Source: Gammaproteobacteria bacterium (GTDB lineage Bacteria; Pseudomonadota; Gammaproteobacteria; Steroidobacterales; Woeseiaceae). From it: a stretch of DNA of 44,524 bases. The notes beneath the pieces were generated by a model, which worked only from the letters and a program-made list of their open reading frames with translations, was not told the DNA's origin and searched no databases. The stretch is taken from assembly GCA_029884455.1 (NCBI GenBank), contig JAOUHU010000023.1, positions 1-44,524 on the forward strand, in the 5' to 3' direction. The translations under genes were made by a program, and so were the position numbers. Every line of letters begins with the position of its first letter. Position 1 is the first letter of the stretch. Of this stretch, positions 8,619 through 17,079 are shown piece by piece.

Positions 8619-9878
8619 ATGAACCAGCAGGCGCCGAAACAGTTTGCCGATAAATTCTGGCTGCTCTGGGGAAGCCAGGCCGCCTCCCTGACCGGCAGCT
8701 TTGCCGTCCAGTTCGCCATTATCTGGTGGCTCACCAGCACGACGGGCTCGGCGACCATCCTCGCGAGTGCAACACTCATCGGGCTTTTGCCGCAGGTCGT
8801 GCTCGGGCCGTTCATCGGTGCGCTGGTGGATCGCTGGAATCGGAAACGCGTGATGCTGGCAGCGGACTCCGTCATTGCCCTGGCCTCTGCCTGGCTTGCC
8901 TGGATGTTCTTCGTTGACGCGGCGTCAATAGTGCATGTGTTCATCGTACTTGGCATTCGCGCAGTGGGCGGCGCATTTCATGGCCCGGCGATGCTCGCCT
9001 CGACATCCCTGATGGTGCCCGAAAAACACTACGTCCGAATTCAGGGGCTCAACCAGGCCCTGCAAAATGGCTCGCCGCTGCTCGCTGCCCCACTTGGCGC
9101 GCTGCTCGTGTCCTGGTTGCCGATGTCGTCGATTTTAATGATCGACGTCGCCACGGCACTTATCGCCATCATTCCGCTTTTGTTTGTAAAGGTTCCGCAG
9201 CCCGACGCCAGGCCAATCATCGCGGCGCATCCCTCGGTACTTGCCGACGTCGCCGAAGGTATCCGTTACCTGCGAGCACATCGGGAGCAGACATACCTTG
9301 TCATCGGCGCGACCTTCGTCAACTTTTGCCTGGTACCGGCATTTGCACTCTTGCCACTCTATGTCCTCGAGGTGCTTAGTGGCGGCGCCTGGTACCTGAG
9401 CATACTGCAGCTGTTATTCGGTGTCGGCGGTGTCGCCGGTGGTTCGTTGCTCGCGAGCTGGGGCGGATTCGAACGCGGTGTTCACACGGTACTGGCGGCA
9501 TTCACGTGCCTGGGCGCCGCGGCGCTTTGCATGGGCATCGCTCCGGCGGACTCGAACTGGATACCTGCTGCCTCCATGTTCCTGGTCGGTGCTGCCGCCG
9601 CAATGCTCAACGGCGCCATCATGGCGATCCTGCAGTCGCAGGTTGCTGCCAATTACCAGGGGCGACTGTTCACCTTGCTGGCAAGTCTTGCCGGGGCGAT
9701 GACGCCTTTGTCATTGCTGCTGGCGGCACCTGTCGCCGAGTCGTTCGGTATTCGCTTCTGGTACCTGGCCGGCGGTGTCAGCTGCCTGCTGGTTGCCGGG
9801 CTCGCCGCATTTTGCCCGGTCAAAACGAGAGTGCCAGAGCGCACCATTGACCTTGCAGGCCCAGACTCTGCGCCGTAA
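8619..9878 (+). CDS. MFS transporter, drug/siderophore-exporter type (DHA3-like)
   Basis: The 419-residue product has about twelve transmembrane helices and the MFS motif A after helix 2, GALVDRWNRKRVM. The overall pattern (SLTGSFAVQFAIIWWLT at the start; GGVAGGSLLASW in the seventh helix) is that of the MFS_3/DHA3 group, which contains macrolide, enterobactin and other efflux proteins. ATG 8619 is chosen because AAGGAG (8605-8610) lies 8 bases upstream; a GTG at 8613 is in frame but badly spaced. Divergence from an ArsR-like regulator fits substrate-induced efflux. Substrate cannot be read from the sequence. Confidence 0.9.
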   Translation: MNQQAPKQFADKFWLLWGSQAASLTGSFAVQFAIIWWLTSTTGSATILASATLIGLLPQVVLGPFIGALVDRWNRKRVMLAADSVIALASAWLAWMFFVDAASIVHVFIVLGIRAVGGAFHGPAMLASTSLMVPEKHYVRIQGLNQALQNGSPLLAAPLGALLVSWLPMSSILMIDVATALIAIIPLLFVKVPQPDARPIIAAHPSVLADVAEGIRYLRAHREQTYLVIGATFVNFCLVPAFALLPLYVLEVLSGGAWYLSILQLLFGVGGVAGGSLLASWGGFERGVHTVLAAFTCLGAAALCMGIAPADSNWIPAASMFLVGAAAAMLNGAIMAILQSQVAANYQGRLFTLLASLAGAMTPLSLLLAAPVAESFGIRFWYLAGGVSCLLVAGLAAFCPVKTRVPERTIDLAGPDSAP

Positions 9879-9927
9879 GCTCAATCCCATTGAAGCCCGG
9901 ATTGCCCACACGGCGGTTACTGCAGTA

Positions 9928-10314
9928 GTGAAGGACTGTAATCAATGCGGCAAGTGCTGCACGCTGTATGGCGGCGATGGCCTGTCGGTATCCGACGAGG
10001 AAATTGCCTGGTGGGAGGATCACCGGCCCGACATAGCCGAATACGTTTCGGCCGGCAAGATCTGGATCAGCCCGGTCACCGGAAAGCAGCTGCTGCGCTG
10101 CCCGTGGCTTCGCAAGCTCCCGAACCAGGACAAGTACACCTGCGAGATCTATTTCGATCGCCCCGAAGAATGCAGGCAGTACCCGGTGACCATCGAAGAA
10201 ATGATTCGCGATGGTTGCGAAATGCTCGAACCGAGGGACCTGGAACGACCCAGACAAGCACAGAAAATGCTGGACTTGCTGATGGCCGATAGCCGGCCAC
10301 CCATGCAGGACTAG
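9928..10314 (+). CDS. YkgJ-type cysteine-cluster protein
   Basis: This small protein has the Fe-S/zinc-cluster cysteine pattern of the YkgJ (CxxCxxCC) family: DCNQCGKCC near the N-terminus, RCPWL in the middle, and TCEIYFDRPEECRQYP. These proteins are widespread and functionally poorly defined. The frame is open back into the exporter gene. GTG 9928, three codons before the first cysteine, gives 128 residues, but an upstream start overlapping the MFS 3' end cannot be excluded, because no ribosome-binding site decides it. It follows the exporter in the same direction after 49 bases. It ends four bases before the convergent MAPEG gene. Confidence 0.8.
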   Translation: MKDCNQCGKCCTLYGGDGLSVSDEEIAWWEDHRPDIAEYVSAGKIWISPVTGKQLLRCPWLRKLPNQDKYTCEIYFDRPEECRQYPVTIEEMIRDGCEMLEPRDLERPRQAQKMLDLLMADSRPPMQD

Positions 10315-10318
10315 TTGT

Positions 10319-10705
10319 CTATCCGGCCAGCTTGATCCCGGCTGCAATCAAAACCCAGATCAGCATGATCGTGGTCGGCAACACCGTGATCGAGAAGCCC
10401 ATCGAACGACCGGCAGGATCCCTCAGGTAAGCTGAGCGATAGATAATTCTCCCGACCAGGTAAATTACACCAAGGCCCGCACCCCACAGCGGATTAACCA
10501 GGCTCGCATACAGCCACAGCGCGGGTATGAACATCACCAGCTGTTCCATTGTGTTTTGCTGCACGCGGAACATGCGTTCGAACTCCGGGGCACCGGTGGT
10601 GGCCGGAGCTTTGCACTGGTGTTTGACGCGCATTTTGCCAACCTCAAAACCGAACCAGAAAAACTGCAATATTGCCAACACTGTTACAATCGCGACTGCT
10701 TCCAT
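10319..10705 (-). CDS. MAPEG-family membrane protein
   Basis: The 128-residue protein has four hydrophobic helices and the MAPEG (membrane-associated eicosanoid/glutathione metabolism) signature FERMFRVQQNTMEQLV in the loop after helix 1, followed by YLVGRIIYRSAYLRDP. Eukaryotic members conjugate or isomerise lipids with glutathione; bacterial ones have glutathione transferase or peroxidase activity in the few cases tested. ATG 10705 is preferred over the longer open frame because AAGGG lies just upstream and this gives the normal family length. Its start is only 28 bases from the divergent ORF at 10734. Confidence 0.88.
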   Translation of the reverse strand: MEAVAIVTVLAILQFFWFGFEVGKMRVKHQCKAPATTGAPEFERMFRVQQNTMEQLVMFIPALWLYASLVNPLWGAGLGVIYLVGRIIYRSAYLRDPAGRSMGFSITVLPTTIMLIWVLIAAGIKLAG

Positions 10706-10733
10706 GATCAGCCCTTTTAAAATAAGGTGACAC

Positions 10734-10928
10734 ATGACTATACCGGACTCTTTGCAAACCATCGCGGAAATCAGTATTGCCTTTGCCGGTTTCACCGGGC
10801 TCGTGGTAATTGCATCGCCAGAAAATTTCGGCCCGGCCTGTTACATCAGCGGCATGCTCTGGTACCTGGTACACGCCGCCCAGCAGTTTTCTGGAATGCC
10901 GTTCATTCAGCCGGATTGGAAGAAATGA
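10734..10928 (+). pseudogene. Internally deleted remnant of a conserved membrane protein
   Basis: The 64-residue ORF begins SLQTIAEISIAFAGFTGLVV, typical of the first helix of a proteobacterial membrane protein family of roughly 150-200 residues. It ends YISGMLWYLVHAAQQFSGM then PFIQPDWKK, which resembles the last helix of the same family. The helices expected between are missing: the two ends join at about residue 27 without a frameshift. I infer an in-frame internal deletion, from memory of the family. ATG and an AAGGTG ribosome-binding site are kept, and the stop overlaps the ppk2 start (ATGA, 10925-10928). It may now serve mainly to couple ppk2 translation, or be a working miniature protein. 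Confidence 0.6.
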
Positions 10929-11713
10929 CGCACGACAACAACAGTGCTTTCTGCGACGGCCCGTATCCCTACGCGGATCGAATTGCAACCAAGGCCTATG
11001 AAGCGGAAAAGCAGCAACTGCAGGTTGAGCTGCTCAAAGTGCAGCGCTGGGCCGGAGATACCGGTCAGCGTATTGTGGCGTTGTTCGAAGGACGCGATGC
11101 TGCCGGCAAAGGCGGCACGATCAAGCGCTTCATGGAGCACCTGAATCCGCGCGCGGCGCGCGTGGTAGCGCTGGCGAAGCCTACTGAAACCGAGCGCAGT
11201 CAGTGGTATTTTCAAAGATATATCAATCACTTACCGGCCGCCGGCGAGATCGTGTTCTTTGATCGCTCCTGGTACAACCGCGCCGGAGTCGAACTGGTGA
11301 TGGGCTTTTGCACCTTGGCCGAGTACCGGGAATTCCTGCGCCAGGCTCCGGAATTTGAGTGCATGTTGGTTCGTTCCGACATCACGCTGTTCAAGTTCTG
11401 GTTCTCGGTTACGCGGGACGAGCAGGAACGCCGCTTCGAATCACGACAATTCGACCCACTGAAACGGTGGAAACTGAGCCCTGTGGACCTTGCCTCCCGG
11501 TCGAAGTGGGATGAGTACACGAGTGCCAGGGAGGCGATGTTTCAGCACACGCACCGCGCCGAACATCCGTGGATCATTATCAAATCGGACGACAAGAAAC
11601 GTGCGCGCCTGAACTGCATGCGTCATCTCCTGAGCCGGCTCGATTATCCGGACAAAGACCGCGCCGTGGTTGGGGAGCCTGATCGACTTATAGTGGCGCA
11701 ACCGCCGCTATGA
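10925..11713 (+). CDS. ppk2: Polyphosphate kinase 2 family (PPK2)
   Basis: PPK2 enzymes transfer phosphate between polyphosphate and nucleotides, usually making GTP/ATP from NDPs or, in other subclasses, ADP from AMP. The 262-residue protein has Walker A GRDAAGKGG (56-64), the lid region KPTETERSQWYFQRY, and Walker B with catalytic Asp113 in FFDRSWYNR. FWFSVTRDEQERRF and the KRWKLSPVDLASRSKWDEY segment are conserved in single-domain PPK2. The length fits the class I (NDP-phosphorylating) type, but this subclass call is an inference. The start overlaps the remnant ORF by four bases, and the stop overlaps the next gene by four bases (ATGA at 11710), so the three are translationally linked. Confidence 0.93.
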   Translation: MTHDNNSAFCDGPYPYADRIATKAYEAEKQQLQVELLKVQRWAGDTGQRIVALFEGRDAAGKGGTIKRFMEHLNPRAARVVALAKPTETERSQWYFQRYINHLPAAGEIVFFDRSWYNRAGVELVMGFCTLAEYREFLRQAPEFECMLVRSDITLFKFWFSVTRDEQERRFESRQFDPLKRWKLSPVDLASRSKWDEYTSAREAMFQHTHRAEHPWIIIKSDDKKRARLNCMRHLLSRLDYPDKDRAVVGEPDRLIVAQPPL

Positions 11714-12588
11714 ACCTGGCTCGAGTCACCGCAGCCATCCTGATATGCCTGTCGCTGGCAACACCTGCCAGCGCTGAAGGCAGCACGCCGTTTGCACGCA
11801 TTGCAGAAGATGAACGCAACCAGCCCCAGGCATTGCAGGTCGCTATTGCGAACTACGGCCTGAATTCCGGCGACCGGCAGATTCGCGTCGACCTTGTCAG
11901 CGCCATCCACATTGGTGACAAGGCGTATTACGCAGGTCTCAATGAGCGATTTAAAACATATGACGCGCTGCTGTATGAATTGATCGCACCGAAGGACACC
12001 GTCGTCGGGCGCGACGGTTCGGATCCGAAGGGGTTTATCTCGAATACCCAGGTCACCATGAAAAACCTGCTCGACCTGAGTTTTCAGCTCGACGAGATTG
12101 ACTACAGCGCGCGCAATTTCGTGCACGCGGACCTGTCGCCTGAAGAACTGTCGCAAAGCATGCAGGAACGCGGCGAGTCCGTGTACGTATACTTCTGGCG
12201 GCTTTTCTACGCTTCGATGAACCAGTATGCGCGAGACCCGCTGGGTCTCGGGGAAATGAAGAAAGTCTCCTCAATGCTTTCTGCCGGCACCGATAACACC
12301 TTCAAGGTGCTGCTCGCCTACGAGCTCGTCGAACCGAAAAACTACCAGGCGATTCTCGGCGAAGATGCCGACTCCGCAGTTATCGGCGCACGCAACCAGC
12401 GTGCCATCGACGTACTGCGTGAGCAACTCAGATCCGGCAAAAGAAATATCGCCATTTTCTATGGGGTCGCGCACATGCCGGACCTGGAGCAGCGCCTTAC
12501 GCAGCAACTCGGCTTTGCCTGGCTTAACAGCACCTGGATCGATGCCTGGCAGCTGGACGACGGCCCTGACGATCAGGCGGCCAGGTAG
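11710..12588 (+). CDS. Exported TraB/GumN-like protein
   Basis: The 292-residue product has a clear signal peptide (hydrophobic core ILICLSLATPASA, cleavage near residue 22). The mature part has the TraB/PrgY/GumN-type pattern: a strand and histidine in VDLVSAIHIGDKAYY, then NERFKTYDALLYELI, and near the end the paired IFYGVAHMPDLEQRL. Family members include metal-dependent (Tiki-like) proteases and pheromone-shutdown proteins; bacterial functions are mostly unknown. Conserved histidines at both ends suit a metal site. It overlaps ppk2 by four bases, and its 3' end overlaps the convergent aminotransferase gene by 16 bases (12573-12588). The substrate is not assignable. Confidence 0.8.
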   Translation: MNLARVTAAILICLSLATPASAEGSTPFARIAEDERNQPQALQVAIANYGLNSGDRQIRVDLVSAIHIGDKAYYAGLNERFKTYDALLYELIAPKDTVVGRDGSDPKGFISNTQVTMKNLLDLSFQLDEIDYSARNFVHADLSPEELSQSMQERGESVYVYFWRLFYASMNQYARDPLGLGEMKKVSSMLSAGTDNTFKVLLAYELVEPKNYQAILGEDADSAVIGARNQRAIDVLREQLRSGKRNIAIFYGVAHMPDLEQRLTQQLGFAWLNSTWIDAWQLDDGPDDQAAR

Positions 12589-13973
12589 CCCTCGCCGCGC
12601 AACTCGTCGATGGTTATCTCGATCGCCCGGCGCAGTCGCGGTACCACATAGTCGACGTCATGCCGCGTCATGGTCAACGGCGGCGAGAGGATATTCAGGT
12701 CCACGTACGGCCGGACGATGACACCAAGGGCTTCGCAATTATTCGAAATGCGTTTGCCGATGTTGACTTCGTAAGGAAAGAATTCCTTGGTCTTCTTGTT
12801 CATAACGCTCACCACACACATCATGAACAGGCGGCCACGTACGTCGCCGACAATGGGCAGGTCTCGCAGCGTCTTCAGTTGCGCCTCGAAATATGGCCCG
12901 ACTGCCTTGACATTCTCGAACAGCTTTTCCCGCTCCATGATCTCAATATTTTTCAAGGCAGCCACACAGCAAACCGGGTGAGCTGAATAAGTGAAGCCTC
13001 CCGTAAACCAGCGATCCGCATCATTACGCAGTACCTCGTAGATCCGGTCCGAGAAAATAATCGCGCCGAGCGGCAGGTACGCCGAGGTCAGACCCTTGGC
13101 ACAAGTGATGATGTCCGGTTGTACGTCGAACATGTCCTTGGATACGAACCAGTGGCCGAGGCGGCCAAATCCCGTCACGACTTCGTCTGCAAGGTAAAGA
13201 ATGTCGTACTTCTGGCACAGCTCCCAGGTGCGCCGGTTGTAGCCTTCCGGCGGCACAATGACACCCCCGGAACCGAGGATTGGTTCGGCGAAAAACGCGG
13301 CGATGTTATCCGCACCAAGTTCGAGAATCTTTTGCTCCATCTCGTCGACCAGGAAGTCGCAAAAGTCCGCCTCGCTCATGTCGCTCGGCGCGCGATAAAA
13401 ATTCGGGCTCGAGAGATGGTGAATGATGTCTTCAACGAAACTGAATTCGGGCGACTTTTCACCGGCCTTGCCGGACAGGGACGTGGTCAGGTAGGTCGTG
13501 CCGTGGTAAGCGTCGAGGCGTACCAGTACGTGCTTTTTGCGCTTTTTTCCGCGGGCCGCCTGGTACATCTGGATCATGCGAAAGGCGGTGTCATTGGCAG
13601 TCGATCCACCACCCGTAAACAACACGTGGTTCAGGTCTCCCGGCGCAAGTTCAGCAAGCCTCGCTGCCAGACGTGCTGCCGGCTCGTTCGACATGTCGGT
13701 GAATGGATTGGCATAGGCCAGCTTCGTCACCTGCTCGGCGATGGCGTCGGCCATCTCCTTGCGGCCCAGGCCAATATTGGTACACCACATGCCGCCGACC
13801 GCGTCGAAATACTCTTTGCCGTCGATATCACGCAGGTAAGCGCCCTCGCCCTTATCCATGATCAGCGAGCCGTTTTCGTCATAACTCACAAAGTTATGGA
13901 ACGGATGAACGTGATGACGGCGATCCTTCTCCCAGATTTCCTGGCTGCTGTGTATACGTTTACTCATGTGCAT
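12573..13973 (-). CDS. Class III PLP-dependent aminotransferase (omega-amino acid / diamine type)
   Basis: This 466-residue fold-type I aminotransferase belongs to the class III group that uses omega-amino acids, putrescine or other amines with pyruvate or 2-oxoglutarate. Landmarks are FDAVGGMWCTNIGLGR near residue 60, the phosphate loop FTGGGSTANDTAFRM, YHGTTYLTTSLSG, the ADEVVTGFGRLG aspartate, the PLP-lysine motif CAKGLTSAYLPLGA, and TYSAHPVCC. The W-x-x-N-x-G region resembles pyruvate-dependent omega-transaminases. ATG 13973 and ATG 13967 are both possible starts; a GGA about 10 bases before 13973 favours it. It stands alone on its strand, divergent from a glycosyltransferase fragment, so pathway context is lacking. 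Confidence 0.92.
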   Translation of the reverse strand: MHMSKRIHSSQEIWEKDRRHHVHPFHNFVSYDENGSLIMDKGEGAYLRDIDGKEYFDAVGGMWCTNIGLGRKEMADAIAEQVTKLAYANPFTDMSNEPAARLAARLAELAPGDLNHVLFTGGGSTANDTAFRMIQMYQAARGKKRKKHVLVRLDAYHGTTYLTTSLSGKAGEKSPEFSFVEDIIHHLSSPNFYRAPSDMSEADFCDFLVDEMEQKILELGADNIAAFFAEPILGSGGVIVPPEGYNRRTWELCQKYDILYLADEVVTGFGRLGHWFVSKDMFDVQPDIITCAKGLTSAYLPLGAIIFSDRIYEVLRNDADRWFTGGFTYSAHPVCCVAALKNIEIMEREKLFENVKAVGPYFEAQLKTLRDLPIVGDVRGRLFMMCVVSVMNKKTKEFFPYEVNIGKRISNNCEALGVIVRPYVDLNILSPPLTMTRHDVDYVVPRLRRAIEITIDELRGEGYLAA

Positions 13974-14101
13974 ATGCTAGCTGTCCGCAGGCTATAGGTC
14001 ACTCTCCGGCCGCCGCAAAAAGAGCTTGGCGACGCCTGATTTTTGTGCCTTGCACGCTCAAATTTCGACCGGTTTTCCTCAATCGAGACGTCTGACCGGG
14101 T

Positions 14102-14584
14102 ATGAGGCTCGGACATATCTGTCTGCTTGCAGAGGGCTGCCCGGACCGCGCATGGTTTGCCGAACTCGTCGCAGCGATATCACGCCACGAGGTCGAACAG
14201 CATGTGCTGGTAGCCAGTGCCAGCCTGGCAGAGCGGCTTGCGGGCTACACAAATGTCACGGTTGGTCCGATTGTGCGATCGCCGGTGCTCGCCTATTGCC
14301 TGATGCCGAACGTCGAGGTCGCCCACGTTCATGACAGTGACAGTGGCCAGGCTGGCCTGCTGCTCACCCTGACCCGGTCAATCCCGTTCGTACTGACCGT
14401 GGACGACAGTCTCAGCAAAGATTCGAGTCCACTGGCGCGATCAGTACGTAATCGCGCTGCCTGCACAATACAAAGCAGGCCTGCCGACGGCGCTGATCTG
14501 GCAGCTCGCAATTACCTGGAGATTTACAGGGCCGCGCTGTCTCGCCGCTCAGAATTCCCAGAGAATTCCAACTGCCGGCAATAA
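14102..14584 (+). CDS. Short glycosyltransferase family 4-like protein (N-terminal domain only)
   Basis: The 160-residue protein resembles the N-terminal Rossmann domain of GT4 glycosyltransferases: MRLGHICLLAEG, AELVAAISRHEVEQHVLV, VAHVHDSDSGQAG and PFVLTVDDSLSKDS. The nucleotide-sugar-binding C-terminal domain is missing. After RAACTIQ near residue 125 the sequence jumps to AARNYLEIYRAAL, which looks like the final helix of a full-length enzyme. It is therefore either an internally deleted GT4 relic or a natural single-domain paralogue. The 3' end overlaps the convergent TonB-receptor gene by 36 bases. Catalytic activity on its own seems unlikely. Confidence 0.6.
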   Translation: MRLGHICLLAEGCPDRAWFAELVAAISRHEVEQHVLVASASLAERLAGYTNVTVGPIVRSPVLAYCLMPNVEVAHVHDSDSGQAGLLLTLTRSIPFVLTVDDSLSKDSSPLARSVRNRAACTIQSRPADGADLAARNYLEIYRAALSRRSEFPENSNCRQ

Positions 14585-17077
14585 CGGCAACCAGAAGTCC
14601 AGTCCGCGTTCGAAAGTCTCTTCTCCCGTGACTTCATCTTCTTCAATGTCGTAGTCATAGCAGCATTCGTTATTGCGGTTAGCCAGGTTGCTGACTTCAA
14701 AAAAGGCCGTCAGCGTGCTGCGCTCAAGATGCCACTTGCGACTCACCCTGAAATCCACGCTGGCGAATGTCTCCAGCCGTACCTCGTTGCGCGGTCCGGG
14801 AACGGCAACAAACACCGGTTCGCCGTCCTCATCAACGCCGTCCTCAACCAGGCTTAGCAATGTTGCCGGCCAGCCGGTATGAACGCTTGCTGCGAAAGCC
14901 ACGTCCCACTTGTCGCCGCTCCAGCTGATGCCGGCCTGCCCGGCGTGGCGCTGATCCCAGGATCGCAACTGGTCGCTGCCATCGATTCGATCCGTCGCCT
15001 TGGACAAGGTATAGGACGCCCACCAGTTTCGCGGCCCGTCGCTGCGATCTATGGATATCTCGACACCGGTCGACTGCGCGGCGCTGGGATCAAGCCGAAC
15101 GCGATCCGGTTGCAGTTCCGGAATCACGCCGAGCGGGTTGTAAAGATTCTCGAAGCGCGGCCGCACGTCACTGATGTCCTTGTAGAACGCCTCGATGCGC
15201 AGTGCATACTTATCCTGGATCAATGTCTGTATGCCGGCGATCAGGTGATCGGCCTTTTGTGCGGGCCAGAAGTTCGTTATGCCATCTTCGATCTGCAAGT
15301 CATTCACGCCCTGCGCCTGGTGGTAACGACCCAGGCTGAAGCGCAACTCGGTCTTCGCGGTAATGCCATGCATCAGGGTGATGCGCGGACTGAGTTGCGC
15401 ATCCGAGGGCAGATCAGTGTAGGTCTGGTCATCCCAGCGCAGGCCCCACTCGAAGACAGTACGCGGTGATACTTTCCAGCGGTCGGAAAAATACAGGGAG
15501 TAATTGGCGCCTTCCGGACTCGCGCTCAACTCCAGGCTCGAGGGCTCGTCACGACCCGGATACAGCGCTTGCAGTGAAAAATACTCGGCCCGGTTGCGGT
15601 ACTCGTAGCTGGCGTCGGAATAATTTGCCTGCAGTCCCCATTGCAGAAGGTGCGAATCGGCACGGGTCCATGAAAAGTCCTGGCGGAATCCAAACTGTTG
15701 AACAGCGCGCTCGTCGTACACAGCACCGACAATCTTGGCGTAGTCGTTCAACGAGCCATTGCGCAGGTTATCAAATGAAACCGCCGACAATACGGTCTTG
15801 CTTTTCAACTCTCCTGACCAGCGATTTTCAAGTTGCAGCCAGAATTGTGCGTTCTTGGTGCGGCTGGTGACCTGCTCAATCTCATCAGGATCGGTCTCGA
15901 TGACAACCTGAACCTGGTCGTCGGCAAGTAGCGCATTTAGCGACAGCGTGGTGTTTGCCGAGACGTCGAACTCCACTTCGCCGAACACGTCGTAGTACTT
16001 GGGCTGACCGAAGCTCTTGTCGATCACCAGGTCGAGGTTGCCGCGACGCGCCGAAACCACCCAGCGACGATCCGCCGAGCTGCCGGCGGTTAGCAGGGAG
16101 GTGCTAAATATGCTGATACCGATTTCCGTGTGCCGCGGCTGCAGTGCATCCAGCGATTCCATCAACACAAGGCCACTCATGCGATCGCCGAAGCGCACCG
16201 GAAAACCGCCCGTATAGACCTCGACGCCCTCGATAGCGCGTGCATCGACGACGCTAAAAATACTTTGATAATCACGCACATGAAACGGATCGAAGAGTGA
16301 GTGGCCGTTCAACAGGATGCCGATTTCCGACTCCTCGCCGCCACGAAAATGGGTCTTCGCAGAAGCGCCGCTGGCAGCGGCCCCGGGCAGCCGTTGCGTT
16401 ACCCGAATCGGGTCTTCGCCAATATCGGGCATGTTCTGGATGCTGCGCTGGTCCAACACAAATCGCGATGTCGCCAGGTCGCGTAGAATTTCGTAACGGC
16501 TGGCGGAAACGGCAATAGTCTCGATCTCCGCAGGCGCTAACGCCAGGCCCACCGACACCACCGTGGTCTCGCCGGGCCAGACGTCGACGATGCGGCGTAC
16601 CGGCTCGCGCCCGGCCGCTGCGACTTCGAACTCATAACTGCCAGGCGTGACGTTGGAAAATTCGAACACGCCCGGAGTCAATTCGTGAGCGCCGTAAAGG
16701 CGTGGATTGACTGTGAGCTCCGGCCTGTCAACTGGTCTGTCGCTGCCCTTGTTGGTAACCACCAGCAGAATGTTACCGTTCGAACCGCCCGACGCATCAA
16801 AACGCACCACCAGCAATAGCCCGCCCTGTTCCCTGATCGTGAGGCGATGCGGCTTTAGCAGCTCGCGCACGATATCGACCGGATCGTCCGCCAGTGGTTC
16901 CGACTCGACCCGCAGGTCCGCCGTCACCAGGCTGGAACTGTAGGCAAACGGATAGCCGGCTGCACGGAACTCGTCGATGACCTGCGCCACCGGCCTTCCG
17001 GCGTAGCGCATGACATCACCTTCGGCAGCGTAGCTAACTGCCGTAAGCAACAACAACAGGACCAGAATCGTTCGCAA
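14549..17077 (-). CDS. TonB-dependent outer-membrane receptor with N-terminal signalling domain
   Basis: The 842-residue outer-membrane protein has a signal peptide (1-17), a secretin/TonB short N-terminal (STN) domain at about 25-92, a carboxypeptidase-like regulatory beta domain at about 105-185, a plug domain at about 200-310 (DIGEDPIRVTQRLPG, LLNGHSLFDPFHVRD, VYTGGFPVRFGDRMSG) and a beta-barrel ending in a terminal Phe (GILWEF). The gene starts 2 bases after fecR, which follows the sigma-factor gene; this is the layout of cell-surface signalling systems. Such receptors import siderophores, glycans or other ligands. No iron-siderophore synthesis or polysaccharide-degradation genes are adjacent, so the ligand is unknown. 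Confidence 0.93.
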   Translation of the reverse strand: MRTILVLLLLLTAVSYAAEGDVMRYAGRPVAQVIDEFRAAGYPFAYSSSLVTADLRVESEPLADDPVDIVRELLKPHRLTIREQGGLLLVVRFDASGGSNGNILLVVTNKGSDRPVDRPELTVNPRLYGAHELTPGVFEFSNVTPGSYEFEVAAAGREPVRRIVDVWPGETTVVSVGLALAPAEIETIAVSASRYEILRDLATSRFVLDQRSIQNMPDIGEDPIRVTQRLPGAAASGASAKTHFRGGEESEIGILLNGHSLFDPFHVRDYQSIFSVVDARAIEGVEVYTGGFPVRFGDRMSGLVLMESLDALQPRHTEIGISIFSTSLLTAGSSADRRWVVSARRGNLDLVIDKSFGQPKYYDVFGEVEFDVSANTTLSLNALLADDQVQVVIETDPDEIEQVTSRTKNAQFWLQLENRWSGELKSKTVLSAVSFDNLRNGSLNDYAKIVGAVYDERAVQQFGFRQDFSWTRADSHLLQWGLQANYSDASYEYRNRAEYFSLQALYPGRDEPSSLELSASPEGANYSLYFSDRWKVSPRTVFEWGLRWDDQTYTDLPSDAQLSPRITLMHGITAKTELRFSLGRYHQAQGVNDLQIEDGITNFWPAQKADHLIAGIQTLIQDKYALRIEAFYKDISDVRPRFENLYNPLGVIPELQPDRVRLDPSAAQSTGVEISIDRSDGPRNWWASYTLSKATDRIDGSDQLRSWDQRHAGQAGISWSGDKWDVAFAASVHTGWPATLLSLVEDGVDEDGEPVFVAVPGPRNEVRLETFASVDFRVSRKWHLERSTLTAFFEVSNLANRNNECCYDYDIEEDEVTGEETFERGLDFWLPLLPAVGILWEF

Positions 17078-17079
17078 GA

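Noticed and set aside
13087..13099. Another partial match to the GTCAGACCCTT motif
   Set aside because: It lies inside the conserved CAKGLTS coding segment of the aminotransferase and is explained by codon choice.
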